DNA from: Strongylocentrotus droebachiensis
Lineage: Eukaryota; Echinodermata; Echinoidea; Camarodonta; Strongylocentrotidae
DNA length: 64,000 bases
NCBI GenBank assembly: GCA_035222895.1
Contig: JAVYIG010007498.1
Coordinates: 1 to 64,000, forward strand
Reading direction: 5' to 3'
A model generated the notes under the pieces. It searched no databases and was not told where the DNA came from. It saw only the letters and a program-made list of their open reading frames with translations. Position numbers and translations under genes: made by a program. Below, piece after piece: positions 34,201 to 49,200 of this stretch. Position 1 is the first letter of the stretch. Every line of letters starts with the position of its first letter.

Positions 34201-37200
34201 TTTCTTTTGGGTGGTTTACAAATCCCTGACTTTCAAGGTTTACATTGCTTATATTGCTGTTTGTAAATATCTTTAATAAATACTGTATAGCAATGAGAAC
34301 CAGAACGTCAATAACGTAGTGCTCATCCGCATCTCGCAACAACAAATATCGTAAATTTTATGTGGTACACTTTTGAACTGGTCAAAAATAAAAAATTTGA
34401 TGACGGCCTGGAAGGGCAGATAAATCAAACCAAATCAAAATCACAAAAAGTATTAAAAGAGAATTACCTGGGTCATAATAGTCGTAGACATGTACAGCAG
34501 CTGCTTGCACATTTCCTACAACCACGTCAGATTTGGCAGAAAAAGTAAAACACAGATCTTCATCACTCGGAATCTAGGAAACAAATATTACAAAGAAACA
34601 AAATGCTGAAAAGATGTCACTAGATATCATGCAAGATTTAGATTTTAAAAAGTGAAACATCTGATCTTTTTCATTCAGATTCTAAGAGACAGATTTTAAA
34701 AGAAAGAAAGAAAGTGATGAAACTATTGAAAAATGTTCCTACATTTCAGGCAAAATTTGCCTTGAAATGTGATACAAAGATCTTCACCATTACTAATTTA
34801 AGAGACAAATATTACAAAGAAACAAAAAATAAAATTATTCCTAGAATTTGTGCAAGGTTTGGCTGAAAAAACGTAACACAGATCTTTCAATGGGAATCTG
34901 AGAGACAATTATTACAAGGCATCAACAATTTGGAGAAAAAAATTCCTAGATTTCATGTATAAGATAGAACCACAAATCATAATGTGCTTGTGTTTCATGC
35001 CATATACATGTACAGTTATATGTACTTGAGGAAAACTTTTATACAAATTGCTTTCTAAAAATGACAAGGATTTTTGTTTGGCTGATTTTAATCACATTCT
35101 GTTTAAACCTTCATCACTGTTAATATATTTAATTTATTATAGGTTTAATTTTTTTTTTACAGTATTGCATAAACTAAAAGACAAAATGCGGCATGTTCCT
35201 TACCGTATCTAAATAAAAGATAACAGAGCGTGAGCTGGCTTCATACGAAGAAATTAATTCACTGCCGTTCACCACCTGAAAAAAGAAGGTGATATCAATA
35301 ATGCATTAAAAGCTCACATACTAAAGTTATGGTAGCAAAGAACAAGATTGGCATGAAACGTGTTAAATGTACCACAGTCTCACATCAATCTCCTTATATA
35401 TATATATATATATATGTGTGCAATTCAATTTAACATCTCATCCACAATTTCCAGTGAATTTTGTTGTAAATATTTGAAAGAAATGCTAGATCATGGGTCA
35501 TGGCAAAGGGGCTACATTATCCAACACTAGAACGCTAATTCCACTCCAATGGCTCTCTGCACAACAATCTCAAAATAGTATTTCACATTGCAAAATTCTA
35601 CTGTAGTCCAGGCATTGGGCTGCAAATGTGGTCTTTTAATGCAAGAATAAAACATTTTGCTTCAATTCCATTGGGCTTCACAGTACCAAAACTGTCATTA
35701 AAATATGTCAAATTACACTTTTTAAGTCATCAATATTACCCCCCAAATGTCCACAATTACATGTAATTGCCCTATAGAAATTTATGTGCTGTCATAAAAT
35801 CACAATTTGGAGCTTAGAGCTTTCAACAGATTTGGAGGGTAGTATCAGAATTGTCATTTTAAAATCACCAGATTGGTGGAGGCGTCGTGGTACAGTGATT
35901 CATTCACTTGACAGTTTGAATCTCAGCACTGCTATAACATCCTTTGGCTAGACAATAGGTACCTGGTAATGGCTGGGGTAATAATAATTCAGGGCCCTTA
36001 GAAATAGATGAGGCTTCCCTGGGTTAGCAAAATTAGCAACGTCATCACCATCATCATCATTATTTATTTTTTTGTTGTATATACTGGGTGGTGTTTCATA
36101 AAGATCCTTAGTCTAACTTAATTCTAAGTTGGACTTACAATTATGGAGAGCCATTTGTAGCCTTAAAATAAAATATATTCAAAAGCAAAAATCCAGGTAT
36201 TTAAGACTTTTCATAAATTCCACATCAAGAACATGAAATCTCTTTGATAATAGAATGAATGCTTTGAATCAACATTTTATGCCTTTAAAAATAACTTTTA
36301 CAAAATATTTTCAAAGATGCTAACGGCTTTCCATAATTGTTAAGTCCAACTTAAAGATAAGTTCAACTGAGGATCTTTGAGAAACACCCCCAGGACTTTA
36401 AGCCTTACCTGTTTGAGCCCTGTAAGTCCTGGTTCTGAAAGTTCAACAGCCTTAAATCCAGAGTACAATCCTACGTCAACAATGCTCATATGGGTTGTTC
36501 CTTCACCATTGTAGCTTCAATCAAAAAAGAAAAGAAAAATAAATTATGATAATAATATTTTGTGCTTTAGACAATAGTTCCACATATAATACATGTAAGT
36601 GCTTAAAAAAATAGGTAAAATAGAGCAAACATAAAAAGCTAGGTGTATCTCTTACGTATTAGCTTTTGGTTGTCTTTTAAATGTAGATAGATTTGAGCGT
36701 AGGACATAGTTGCCAATAACGGATTGAAGATAACGTGTGGATTCAATTAAATCATGATCAACTGCAAAGCTGTTTGGCTAAACCACATGCTGCGTGAATA
36801 CCTCTTTGAAAAAGAGCCCTCACACAGATGTCGGGAACCTTGAGGTAGTAGGTGCTACAGAACCAGCTATCTTTGAGAGGCTCAAACCATATCTTGAAGC
36901 TTGTTCCTCTCATCCTCCTGGCTGCAACCTTCCCAGTTAGACCTGGGTTCAGCTGAACCTTGAGGTAGTAGGTGCTACAGAACCAGCTATCCTTGAGAGG
37001 CTCAAACCATATCTTAAAGCCTGGTCCTCTCACCCTCCTGGCCGCAACCTTCCCAGTAAGACCTGGATTCAGCTGAACCTTGAGGTAGTAGGTGCTACAG
37101 AACCAGCTATTGTATCTGAAAGCTTGTTCCCATCATCCTCCTGGCCGCAACCTTCCCAGTTAGCCCTGGATTCAGCTGAACCGCCTACGATCAGGCGCAA

Positions 37201-40200
37201 TCCACTTTGCAGCAAATCTGAAGGTCTGGAAGACTCTGACCTGTGTCCATGTGGTCAAATTCAGACTGTTGAGCATATTCTGAATAAGAGTGGTGTAGCA
37301 GGACTCCCATGTTCCCTCACGTATATCGACAACCCACGACTGGTGTCATATTTAAACATTTGTCAGTTTTAATGAGCTATGGTTGATATACAAAATAATA
37401 ATAAGTTTAGGAAGGTAAGAGGGGTTCTATCATGGATTCATAGGTAATAAAGCATAATGGCACAGTTTGAACTGAAAACATTGAGAACAAATAGCCAATT
37501 GACTTTTTTAATTAGAGGTGATCCAAGATTAATGAAATACTGCTCATAAATGATAAATCTTTAGAGGGGGATTGGCCTTGACAGAGACGTGGTAGATCAG
37601 ACAAACATACATTAAATAATGAAAATTTCAGATGTGGAGGAAGAGTATCAAAATTTTGGATTTTCGAAAAAAATAATCTAATCTCTTTCTTTGTTAAAAT
37701 GTCTTTTCCATTACTCCTAAAAACTCTTTGCATACATAGACATACGATACATAAATAGTGTTATTCATTATAGGAAATACAATTTTACCGCACAGGATTT
37801 TGCGAAACAGTCTACTGCGTAAGTAGGAAACAGGCTTTCATACTACATGAATTACATGAACAAAATGCATTGGCTATAAACTAATTAACCCAGGTTAATA
37901 TAAAAAACACTGTTCTTTCTGAGGTCCCTTTGATCTTATCATTACCCCAGCTTTCGCCAAGCTACCATAGTTTGCTCAAGCATTCAAGGAATTTCTTCCT
38001 ACCTGGTACCCTTTACTTCACCTGAGTGGAGAGTGGCAGATTTAGATTAATATCTTGCCAAAGGACACAATGACAAATATATAGACTGTTTTCTACCATC
38101 CCGGAAGTTTCCAAAATTTGTATCTCTCATATCAAGACTGAAAAGTTTACTGTGCTCACATAGGCCAAACATCAGGGCCCCATAACACAAAGGTTTGCAA
38201 TCAATTGCAAATTTGAAAAACAATGATTCTGATTAGATAATTTGAACAATATTGAACAATATGTGCATGCAACAATGATCTTGATTGGCCATTGCCATTT
38301 TGCAACCGATTGCAACTTTTAGGTTACAGGCCCAGGAAAAGCACTTTTCATACTCGTGTTAAGGAATAAATCAAATCAATCAATCAATACTCGTGTTAGA
38401 CTGTCTACCCTAGCTGGTAAAGCATTTAAAGTATTTACCTTGTGCAGACTGTTATGCTCAGCCCCTTCACATTCTGACCATTGAGTTGATTTGATTCGAT
38501 TTCTACAGCACTGATGTTAAGATGGAAGGGACAGGTATCAATATCAGATTTTTCTGTGTTGTAACGCAGCTCCACCTTGGGGGAAAAAATAGATACAACT
38601 TGAGTAAAACACCTTAACACTTATCTTGCCACTATGAGGCGCGATGACTCAGTGGTAGTATTAAAACCAGTAGGTTGATGCGCTAGTGCCCTTTAGTATT
38701 AAAGACATTAATCCTCATTACCAAGTCCCTTTGAGAGAACTTACAGCTGTCGGTCCCCTGGTCGCTTCTTACAAACATATATGTACATATGTTTGCTTGG
38801 CAATCAGGTAAAACAAATCCCCCAAAAGCATTTACAAACAGTTATCCACACATACTTTCAGTTTTTTCAGTTTTAATCCAGTGTTTCATTGTCAAATTGA
38901 AATTTCTAGACACATTTTTTTTAATTGAAAGTTTTTTTAAAAAGAGCATGGGTGGAAAGGTCTGTACAGTGCGTATAAAAAATGAAGAAATACACAACTT
39001 CTGGAAATTCCCATTTGAATGTCATTATAACCTATGCGAACTTTAATTATATTTCATTTTGAAGAGTAACTAATATTCTGCGTAATGAAACCTTATTCAT
39101 AACTCGTCTGCCAAGGATAAATAAGAAGCAGCCTTTTTAAAAATCCTCTTGTATCAAGTTTGGGCTGAAGCAATGAATGTGGGTCAAAAGCACTAACACA
39201 ATCCGAAAACAACTTCTGATATATTCGCATTAATTAATTATTAATTATTGTGCATGATAATAAGAAAAAGTATTATTGTCAACACTGATTTGAGAAAATG
39301 CTCATATTACAAGCAATATAATATCTATATTCTCTTTGTTATGATGACAGAATCGTGGCTTTTCTCACATCCCTTAAATACCTTATGCACCTTTAATACA
39401 CACATGTGAGATGTTGCAATAAATAAGAAGTGAGATTTTAGATATCATGAGACAAGAAGTTAGAAGAATATTTAGAATAATCTAGGGTTATCCTTTGGAT
39501 TGGAACAGGGTCCTGTGAAAGCTTAGATACATTGGATCAATTTAAACAATGAAGCACTTGAGTATGAAGCAGAACTTAACTTTTGAAATGTAACGCATAC
39601 ATATGCCCCAACTCACATTCAGTACCTCAGCCCAAACGTGGTACTAGGGAATTTTGACGGCACTTTGTACAAACCCTGTTGCTAGGTCATCCATGACAAA
39701 AAAATTATGAAAAGAGTATACGTATCATTCGACGTAGATGTCAAGGTCACATTAATTATAAGCTACTAAAGTTGGGTATACTTTTGTTTTATACGCACTG
39801 TATAGTATGATTAATGGATCTGCTATGATAAATGCATATGGGTGTTTAGGTTTTAATGCATATAACTTGTTTTATCTAGGTGAAATCGAATGTCATTAAA
39901 GGGATCCGGTAACTTTGTCTTAGATCCTTAAAAAAAAATCCTTGATTTAGCTCATGCTACAATGATTATTATAAATCTTTAGATCAGTCAGGAACCCCAT
40001 GACTTTTACAAGCCGATCGCCTGTCTGATTATCAAGATATTTATGATTGAAAATCGAAATCAAATTTTGCTTTTGCCAAACGGTTTTCATAACACTACAG
40101 GTCTATTGGGGGAAATAGGTGTGGTAAAACCGGTCACTCAAAGGTTTTTACTTTTTTGAGGCACTTCTTGATCATTTTGAAGCGCAATTTTTTTTTAGGG

Positions 40201-43200
40201 CTTCAATATAACACCATATCACAGACATTGATAACACGTAGGGCCATGCACTTATCTCAGATTTAACATTGTTAAACAATCTCTTTAACTTTCCGCCAAT
40301 CAAAAACCTTGTTTATATGTATGTATATTCATTTTATACATCAATGACTTCAAATATGAATCACTTGAAAACGTTTGGGGCATCGGCAAAGCTAATATAT
40401 GACAGTAACTCAGACAAATTAGGAAGTTTATCTACATAAATGAGAGAGAAAAAAAAACCTAGGGGCCCGAGAATACAGCCTTGCAGAATTCCACATGACA
40501 GTTTTAACTCGCTTGAATGAATACCGATATAATTTACAAACTGTTTTTTATCCTTTAAATAATCTTTGATTCAGTCAAAGACTCTAGGTCCCCTAATTCC
40601 CCCAAAAAAATCTGAGTTTGGCAAATTAAGTAACAATTGATGATTAATGCAACCAAAAGCTTTTGAAAAAAATCCAAGTAGAGACATGCAAGCATAGTTG
40701 AATGACCAATTCCAAATCCATATTGTAAACTAGAAAGAATGTTGTTTTTCATAGAAATAATATGAAACATACAAAATAGTACTCCAAAATTTGTGAAAAT
40801 ACTGATATAGGACAGTGATTTCTATTTGAATGAACTTTCACTATTATGTTCTCACTAAAAACAGTCTATTATATCATCTTCAGGTGAGCATTTGAACAAG
40901 TTTGGTCATTTGCAATAGTATTTCCATTCTCAAATACTTATGTTTAACAAAGAACTCAAGATTAAACCTACATTTGCTTTGGCAACCCCAGTTCCTCTAG
41001 AATCAATTGTTAAGCTGCGTCCAATTGACCGTGACACCTGTAAAAGAATACAAAAAAAAGTAAAAATGCAGTTAACAAGAAAAGCAAAAAAAATAAATAT
41101 ATGGGCCAGTATACTGTTTTGCTTTACCATATACATGTAGGTCAGAAATATGCATATTTTACTCAGTTATCAGTTTACATGTAAGTATTAATTAGCAAAC
41201 TTTGGAATTCAGGTAGCTTTTAGCCAAGAATTTCACCTTTTAAATTTAAGACAACTTCCTACCTGACTTAAGACAATTATTTGATTGGCAGTATGTGGTT
41301 TTCATATGCAGTCATAAGCTGTGCACAAATCTATCAGAGTACTAATGCAACACGTTTATCGCACATCATCTTGGATTGAGTAAGTGACGTCTCTATGGGC
41401 ATCAGTAACATGAACATTCATTTTGCTTTAAAGTTGGCTGGCTTAATTACCGGTATCATTAAAAATATCTTGAGTCTTGAGCAATTTCACTTTAATAGCT
41501 AAGATAAATGCTTGATGGAAACTGACAACGTTCAATTATAAAATTGAATACAGGCCCACATCTCTATTTGAGTTTACGACAAAAGCGATTAGTATCATAG
41601 TATTCGCAGGCGAATGCATGGAGTTTGCTAAATTTAGCAACTCCCTGCGCATGGGCCCTTTTACACTAATCGCTATTATTGTAAAGTAAGTATCAAATTG
41701 GCAACACAAAAACTGTTTTTTACATATATACCCTGTGTATTTGCATTTCAGCCAGAACTATACCGTATTTGCCGGCGTAAAGGCCGCAGTATTTTTGGAA
41801 GAAAAAATATCAAAAAGTCGGGGTGCGGCCTTTGCGGCGAAAGAGTAATTTTTTTTTTTTAAATCTCAAGTCAAAACCATGAAAGACAGCACGAATTTGT
41901 ACATATGGGACATTTCTAGAATAACTGTCTAGAATAACACATTTCTTACCGACAATTAGGTGTTATATTTTTTAAATGAAGGGCAAAAATTGTCAATCTC
42001 ATAAATAAAATTCATAACTTACCAACCAAACTCTACTGGTAGATCTAGAATTAAGTTTTTGCCATAGCTATTTCTCTCAGCTCGCGCGAGCACAAAGCCA
42101 TGGCGCAATACACAAGAGAAAGGGGCAATGTATAAACAATTAGAGAAAGCTGCAAGTGAAAGCATCAAAATCGAGATGGCCGAGCGGTCTAAGGCGGTGG
42201 TTCAGGTCGCTATCTACATTTGTACGCATGGGTTAATATTCCGCCTCCGACAATTTTTTTTTTTAATGTCAAAATCGGGGGTGCGGCCTATGCGGCGCTG
42301 CGGCCTTATCGCCGGCAAATACGGTAACATCGCGAACTCTTAATTGTAAAAGGTCAGCGTTTTGTAATGTAAATTGCACGTTTACTAATTATGATCAGGC
42401 CGGAACATGTGGAAGATATTAAGCAAATTGCTGACAATAACTTCAGAACCTTACCTGTCATAAGTTGTCTTAAAAGCAATACTGAACGTTCTGCCCTAGC
42501 GTACTGTTTATTGCACAGCACCATCTCATGGTCAACTTGGCAACAGTGCGTAACCCAATACCCAATACCTAATTCCACTTTGCAGAAAGAGGACTTGATG
42601 CAAGAACAACTGCGCAGCTCGGGAAGCAGCAAGTTAGGGGACCATACTGCTACAGCTGACCTGAGATATAGAGGGGATTTTGCAGTATAGTGCTTCTAGT
42701 ACTTTATGGCTTTATAAGTAACTGTGAATCTGTTGGAGCTGTCATCAATGATTAAAAAACTTGAGTGAAGATAACCCACCCTTTGAAAGCACAAACCTTG
42801 TTATTATATGTAAAATATAATTACCGGTATATTAATCATTTAAAGATTGCTTTCTGTCATTATTGCTGACAAATAAATCCCAAGTTCAAATAGGCTTACA
42901 TGTACTTTTATTTTATTTAGCCCGCACAGAATAAGCGCACTTACCTCTACAGGCATCAATGCACAGTGCTATGCTTGTATTCATCTATTAGGTACAACAA
43001 ATCGTGTGGATATATAGTACTGCAAATACTGCATGCATTCTTATGAAAATACGTATGAAAGTCTCAGTATAAAATGATCACATTTGACTACGTTTGACAA
43101 ATAATTTGGTTAGTACATGTATCTAGGAGTAAGTTGTATCAGAATAAGATATATGTGTAATGCTACGTTTACACTATGTTCACGGCGGCCACGGCAACCC

Positions 43201-46200
43201 CATTTCGGGCCACCGTGGATGAAACGGGATTGACGTGACACAACGCGGGGGACCATATGGGCGAACGTGACAGGCCGTGATTGCCATGGATACCGTGTCA
43301 GATTTTTAAACTGTCAAAAAATTTGCCACGGCAGTCACGGTGTGCATGAGAAACCTAGAAGCCGTAGTAAAACGGGGGTTAACGTAACACAACGTGACAG
43401 TCCTTAATACGCTGTAACAAAACTTGAAGGTATTCCGTAGTGGGACTGGAAGCCCACTCCCTGGCATCTTACGGTCTTTTCAAGTTTTGTTACGTTCTGC
43501 CACGTTTAGTGCACGTTTTGTCACGGTTGCTGCACGTTTGCTGCACATTTTCTCCCGTTTTGCCAAGGTTTGCCCCGGTTCTCACAGCAGGCCAGGGTGT
43601 ATGGTAGCCGTTTTGTCACGTTTAATCACGGCGCATCCCGGCGTCGGACAGTTTACTGGCGCGGCGTGTTGCGTTCTGACACGGTGTACACGGTCGGGAG
43701 GTAGTATATAAAAGACGGGCACGGCAGGAGCTTCATTCGAGTCTGAGCAATCGATGACACATTACTGCATCTACTATACGAAAAAAGAAGGCCAAGCTAT
43801 GGCACCGAAGAAGCCAATACGTTCGAAGGCCCTTCGTCCTGCACCACCACCACCCCCACCAGTAGTAGAGGAGCAGGAACAGCCTGAAGATCCTCGCCGT
43901 TCGACCCTGCCAAATGAAGAGGAGCATGCTGCTGCTGCTGATCCGGTCCCTGAACTGGAACCTGAACCTGAGGCTGGGGAGGCTGGAGAGGCTGAGGAAG
44001 ACGCACCAGCTACGAGGAGGGCAGCCCCCAGGGTCGTCACCACCTTAATTTACGGAGGATTAGAAGGAGCTCATCATTGATTTCCTCCAGCAGCATCCTA
44101 CGCTGTACTTTATTGCTTGGGAGGCCTTCTTTTTATACCGTGGGCACAAACCGTGCTCCAAAGCTGCCCGGCGTCCACATTTCATCCGTAGAAAGCCTTG
44201 ACAGAACGTGAAAAAGTTGTCAGACCTTGATCAGAACGTGAGAGACGTGAGGGACCCCATCAGAACGTGAGGGGCCGGGAGAGAATGTACTGGCATCCGT
44301 GGTAGACCGGGGCCAAACCGTAGTGCGCCTTGGAGCCTCCGGGACTCAGCAGCCCCTTTCCCTGCACGGCCTGTCACGGATACCGTGAAAGGCCGTGAGA
44401 AAACTTGACAAGACCTCACAAAACTTGAACACAGAGAAAAGTATTGCCAAAATCCCACGGCGCACTACGTTTCGGGCAACAGGGGCTGCCGTGGCCGCCG
44501 GAACATAGTGTAAACGTAGCATAAGTTACATAGGGATGCCAGTCAGTTTTGCTCACTTATGGGTCTAAAAAGAAGCCTGAACATGTTAAAGCCCCACATA
44601 TGAGCTGTACAATATAAAGCCTGAAATGGGAAGTTGTCAGGGCCTGAAATCAGGCAAAAGCCTGAAGACTGGCATCTCTGGTTACAATGGAACATCGTAT
44701 ATGTACAAGTCCAAGTCCAGAACATTACCAAGTATGTGCATAAATTGGGGAGTCATTTCCCTTCATATTTGTTATGATCTGAGCTCTAGTAGGGCTATTA
44801 CATGGACAGGTATACCAGTAATGCATCAGATGTCCTAAAATCTTAGATGTTGTTTACACTATATAAAAAGACTAGATGGATCTTCGACTGCGCGCAGTAG
44901 AAGATGATGCCTCCACCATAGAGCCATTTTGCAAACCAAAACAGAAACACTTTTTAGAATTCAAGTTTGATTGTAATCCATTAACAGGTTCTCAGAATAT
45001 CATGGTTACAAGCTTTTTTTATATAAATGAATGGCACTTTGAACTTTGACCTCATGACCCTAAAATCTAATCAGTTCATTGGCTCTGTCAGATACATACA
45101 TGTCCTGAGTTTGATAGTAATCCATCCATCGGTGCTAACGATAATGTGATCACAAGCTTTTTTTGCATACATAATGAGCCGTGACCTTTGAACTTGTGGC
45201 CCCCAAATCTAATCAGTTCATTGGCTTTGCAAGATATAACATGACCCAAGTTTAGCGGGAATCCATCAATCAGTTCTTGAGAAAAAGCGATAACGAGAAC
45301 AGGGCGTACGTACGGACAACCCTAAAACATAATGACTCTGAGTACTTTGTAGCGGAGGCATAAAAAGCTTTGACTTGCAAATATTGTGTTCATCTGGATA
45401 TTATGAATATCATAACCAAAAATTTGATTGAAAGGAAACAAGTTTGGTACAGTAAACCTTGTTCAGATATACTGCGGTAAACCGGGTAGGACCGGCGGTT
45501 TACAGCATCATAAATGGATGAGGTTTTAAAGTTACATGAAATACAAACATACTTACATCCACTTCTTCTTGTACTTTAGCATTGTCATTCCCAATGTGAT
45601 ACCTATGAAGAGCGATTTGCTCAGTTGCCAAATCACAGTTCATATCGATGGTATTGAACTCCGGACGCTCAGTATACTTGGCAAGTGCCTGTAGTGCTAC
45701 TACGGTATCCTTCATACCGTCAAGGAGTACATGGATAATAATAAGAGGATAAATAAAACATGTTACACAAATACAGGGTTCATTCACATTCTGACTATTG
45801 AAATACGATTATTTGTAACATGTGAATGAAATAATTTGTAACATGGTATTTAGTAGAGATTTGTGCATAAACTATTGAGAGCATAGCTAATCTTGCAGTA
45901 TCTCTTTCCAGAAGTAATATCTGAAGCTAATGTTTTGAATATAGAATTAAAACCAATATGGATATCTAAGTACACAGAGCAAAATATAATTAGTGATTGG
46001 TACTCTTTTAGTGTACTAAAAAAAAATATGCTGACAAGGGTCTCAAAATGCTTAATCTCAGGACCTGAATATGGGAAAAAATTTGTTCAAGATAATCTGT
46101 AGCCAAATTGGTAAAGCAAATCATTAACATACACATATACAAAGTACTGATCCACATCTACAATACATTTTTCTAAATATAATTTTTATAATATTGCTGT

Positions 46201-49200
46201 ATGATGTTACCATTGTTATTTTGATATATTGCTTTCATATTTTGACACTATTTTATTATATCGTAAATATCTTCTTGCTTTGTAAGACATACAATATCAG
46301 CCTTGAGCTGCATGTCATGTTGATGTTTTTTAATAGATTTTTTTAATAAATCAATTCAAGCCTACATGTAATTCTGTTAAGAAAAACTTTTTTCTTTTTT
46401 GAACTTGAACTTTAGTTTCTACTTTCAAATGAAAGTACATGTAAATAGCATAGTTCAAAAGTAATTCATTATACACAATAAAAGAATACATTAATTCACA
46501 TAAATACATTTTGAAAGTGGATTGACACTCCAAATAGTGTTAATATTAATACATTTAAATGCAGATTCAATATGGAGTCTATTATAAAAAATTCAAATAA
46601 AAAAGCAACAACAATGCAAAAAATGTAACACCATGAGCACACCAATGAATTAAATTGTCAAAAATATGAACCAGCTATCGTGACTATATAAAGTAGATTT
46701 TCCTCTTTAGCTTAGTCAGTTCTAACTAGTAAATAATCACCTGGGTTGATACAAATCCTCCACCATAGTTCTGTTGCTTGCTAAGCCAGAGAGCAATTTT
46801 GCCTGCCTTTTGATAATCATGTAAGGCAAGTTGTGCCAGGAGAGCGTAGGCGGAGGTTTCTATCTCAATAGCAGAAGGCTTCTTCTGTAGCCAAAATGGC
46901 TTACTGCCATCTTCATAGTTGGCATCATCTGGTGTAAAACTAACAGCCCCAGTATCTAAAAGTCCAAAAACAAAGATAAAATGATAATAAAAGTAATGGT
47001 AATAATAATAATCATAATAATAAAAATCTTACTAAAAAATGATAATAAAAATAGTAATTAAACAACAAATTCAAGTTCGTTCAACAAACATATAATTTGT
47101 CACTAATTTTGATCATAACAATGTTCAGAAAATGGATTTAAAATGACCATGTTTGCCACATAATTGATTTCTAAGATTATGGCTTCCTTTTGGTTGTTGT
47201 AGTACTTATTTCTCATATTTTTCAGGTACTCTCATAAACTTACTGGTATTTTGATTGACCATTGTTCACTCTATGAATTGTTTATTTGGTGTTGCAAGTC
47301 TTATTGACTAATTTTCAAACTATATACCCTTAACCCTTACTGTACTGGGGGGGGGGGGGGCCTGGGAGGCCCCCCCCCCCTCGACATTTTCGGAGATTGC
47401 GCCGTAACCGCTTGGAATTTTGAATTGTCGTTTCATGACTTTTTCCCCTCAAGTCTTACGTATATTTTAATACCATTTTCGTCAAAATCGGATATACCTG
47501 TAAGGCGTTACATAACAATTAGTATGCGCATGTCATAAAAAAAACCACACAAAAAAAAAAAATCCATCAAAATTTGCATAAATTATCATTATTAATTACA
47601 TTAAAATAACTTTTTTGTGTTAGAAAAGAAGTTTCATATGAATAATGAGTTTCAACATTCAAAAAGTGGAGTTTGACACGTTTTCTGTAAAATGCATAAA
47701 ATTAGCGCATTTTGCATAATTAATTAGGCTAACGACAAAAATTTGCATATTCGGAAAAAACTAATTATACCATCATGTTCCTTACGTAAATATCTACAAA
47801 CATGCACATTTTTGTGTTCATCGGACAATCGACGGCCGAGATCATAGGGGGGGGGGGGCCTCCCAGGCCCCCCCCCCCCCAGTCAGTGGGTGCTCAAAAT
47901 AGCCCAGTACAGTAAGGGTTAAAGTCGGGGTACTTTCACCAAATCCCTCTCTATTTTTTACCTATATCCGTAAATGTGTAGATATATAATTTTGAAATAC
48001 CTAACACTTAATTCATTAATCTAATATCACTTTTCTGCCTATTAGACAGTTTGCACAATAACCCATTTCAGGTCTTAACTCAAACATGAGGCTGTGTCAC
48101 ACAGAAAAATCCAGACCCATTGAATAAACCAGATTTTAGAAATCTAGTTTTTTCATTTACGTCGGTGACAGACTGGTGACAGACAGGCTACGAATAATCC
48201 GGATAACTAAAATCCAGATTTTTGATGGGCCATTGCGCATGTGCCGTTTAGGTAGATAAGCATTGTGACATCACACGTTCAATCATTAAATGCACGCTAA
48301 TATAATTGTGCGCAGGTTATGATAGCGCGTTAAAAACCCTATGCCAGCCAATCACGTTAAACTTTAATACACTGACCTTTAAAGGGATTAGTTCAACATC
48401 GGTGTCAGACAGAAAAATCCCTTAAAAAATCCTTTCAAGGGAGAATTATCTTGCTTCGTTAGAGGATTTTTGAAGGGATAATTGATGACAGACAGCCAAT
48501 TAAGAGGATAACTAAAATCCGGATTTTTGCCCTTTGTGTGACACTGCCTATGATAAGCCCTTTATCTGTACTACCTGAATGCATAGTAGCTTTATACAGG
48601 TTTACTGACATATAAAGATGAACATTGTAAATCTCTTGTGAAATACAATGTGGCACACAGATACTTAATACCTACATGTACAAGAAAGTAAAGACAGTTT
48701 TAAAAATCAGGGCTCTTTAAATCAATCTACATCACTCAAGAGGCTACTATTCTACGCACCATCTTCATTTCGATCACTCCACAGATTGTCATTTGCAACC
48801 CCCACACTTGCGCTTTCAGCCAGCGCCAAGGCATAAGTGACGAGAGCCTTGTCATAGACTCTGTCTATCTCTTCAACTTGGGTAACCAGGAACTCGACCG
48901 CCTTCCCAATTGCCTCATCAATTTTCTGTAAGAAAGGTAGAAACCTAAAATTAGCCATACATACCGGTAACTTAAACTGGTAGAGAGCGAGCCCTGGTAC
49001 TGCAGTGCCCAAATGGATAAACAGCATAGTATATACCCATCATATGAAGAAGAAAAAAAAAATTGTTGAAATGTAGAAAGTGTTTTTGTGTGTTTCACTG
49101 ACAACTCAAAGATTGTTTGTGATAAAGTATGACACAAAAAGCTATTTAAAGATGAGAGGAGTGCTATGACTGGATAGTCTGCAGAGATAGCTTGAGGAGA

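Noticed and set aside
42172-42254. A working tRNA-Leu gene
   Set aside because: The D-arm matches but the T arm is mutated, and the block is internal to a MITE found in several copies.
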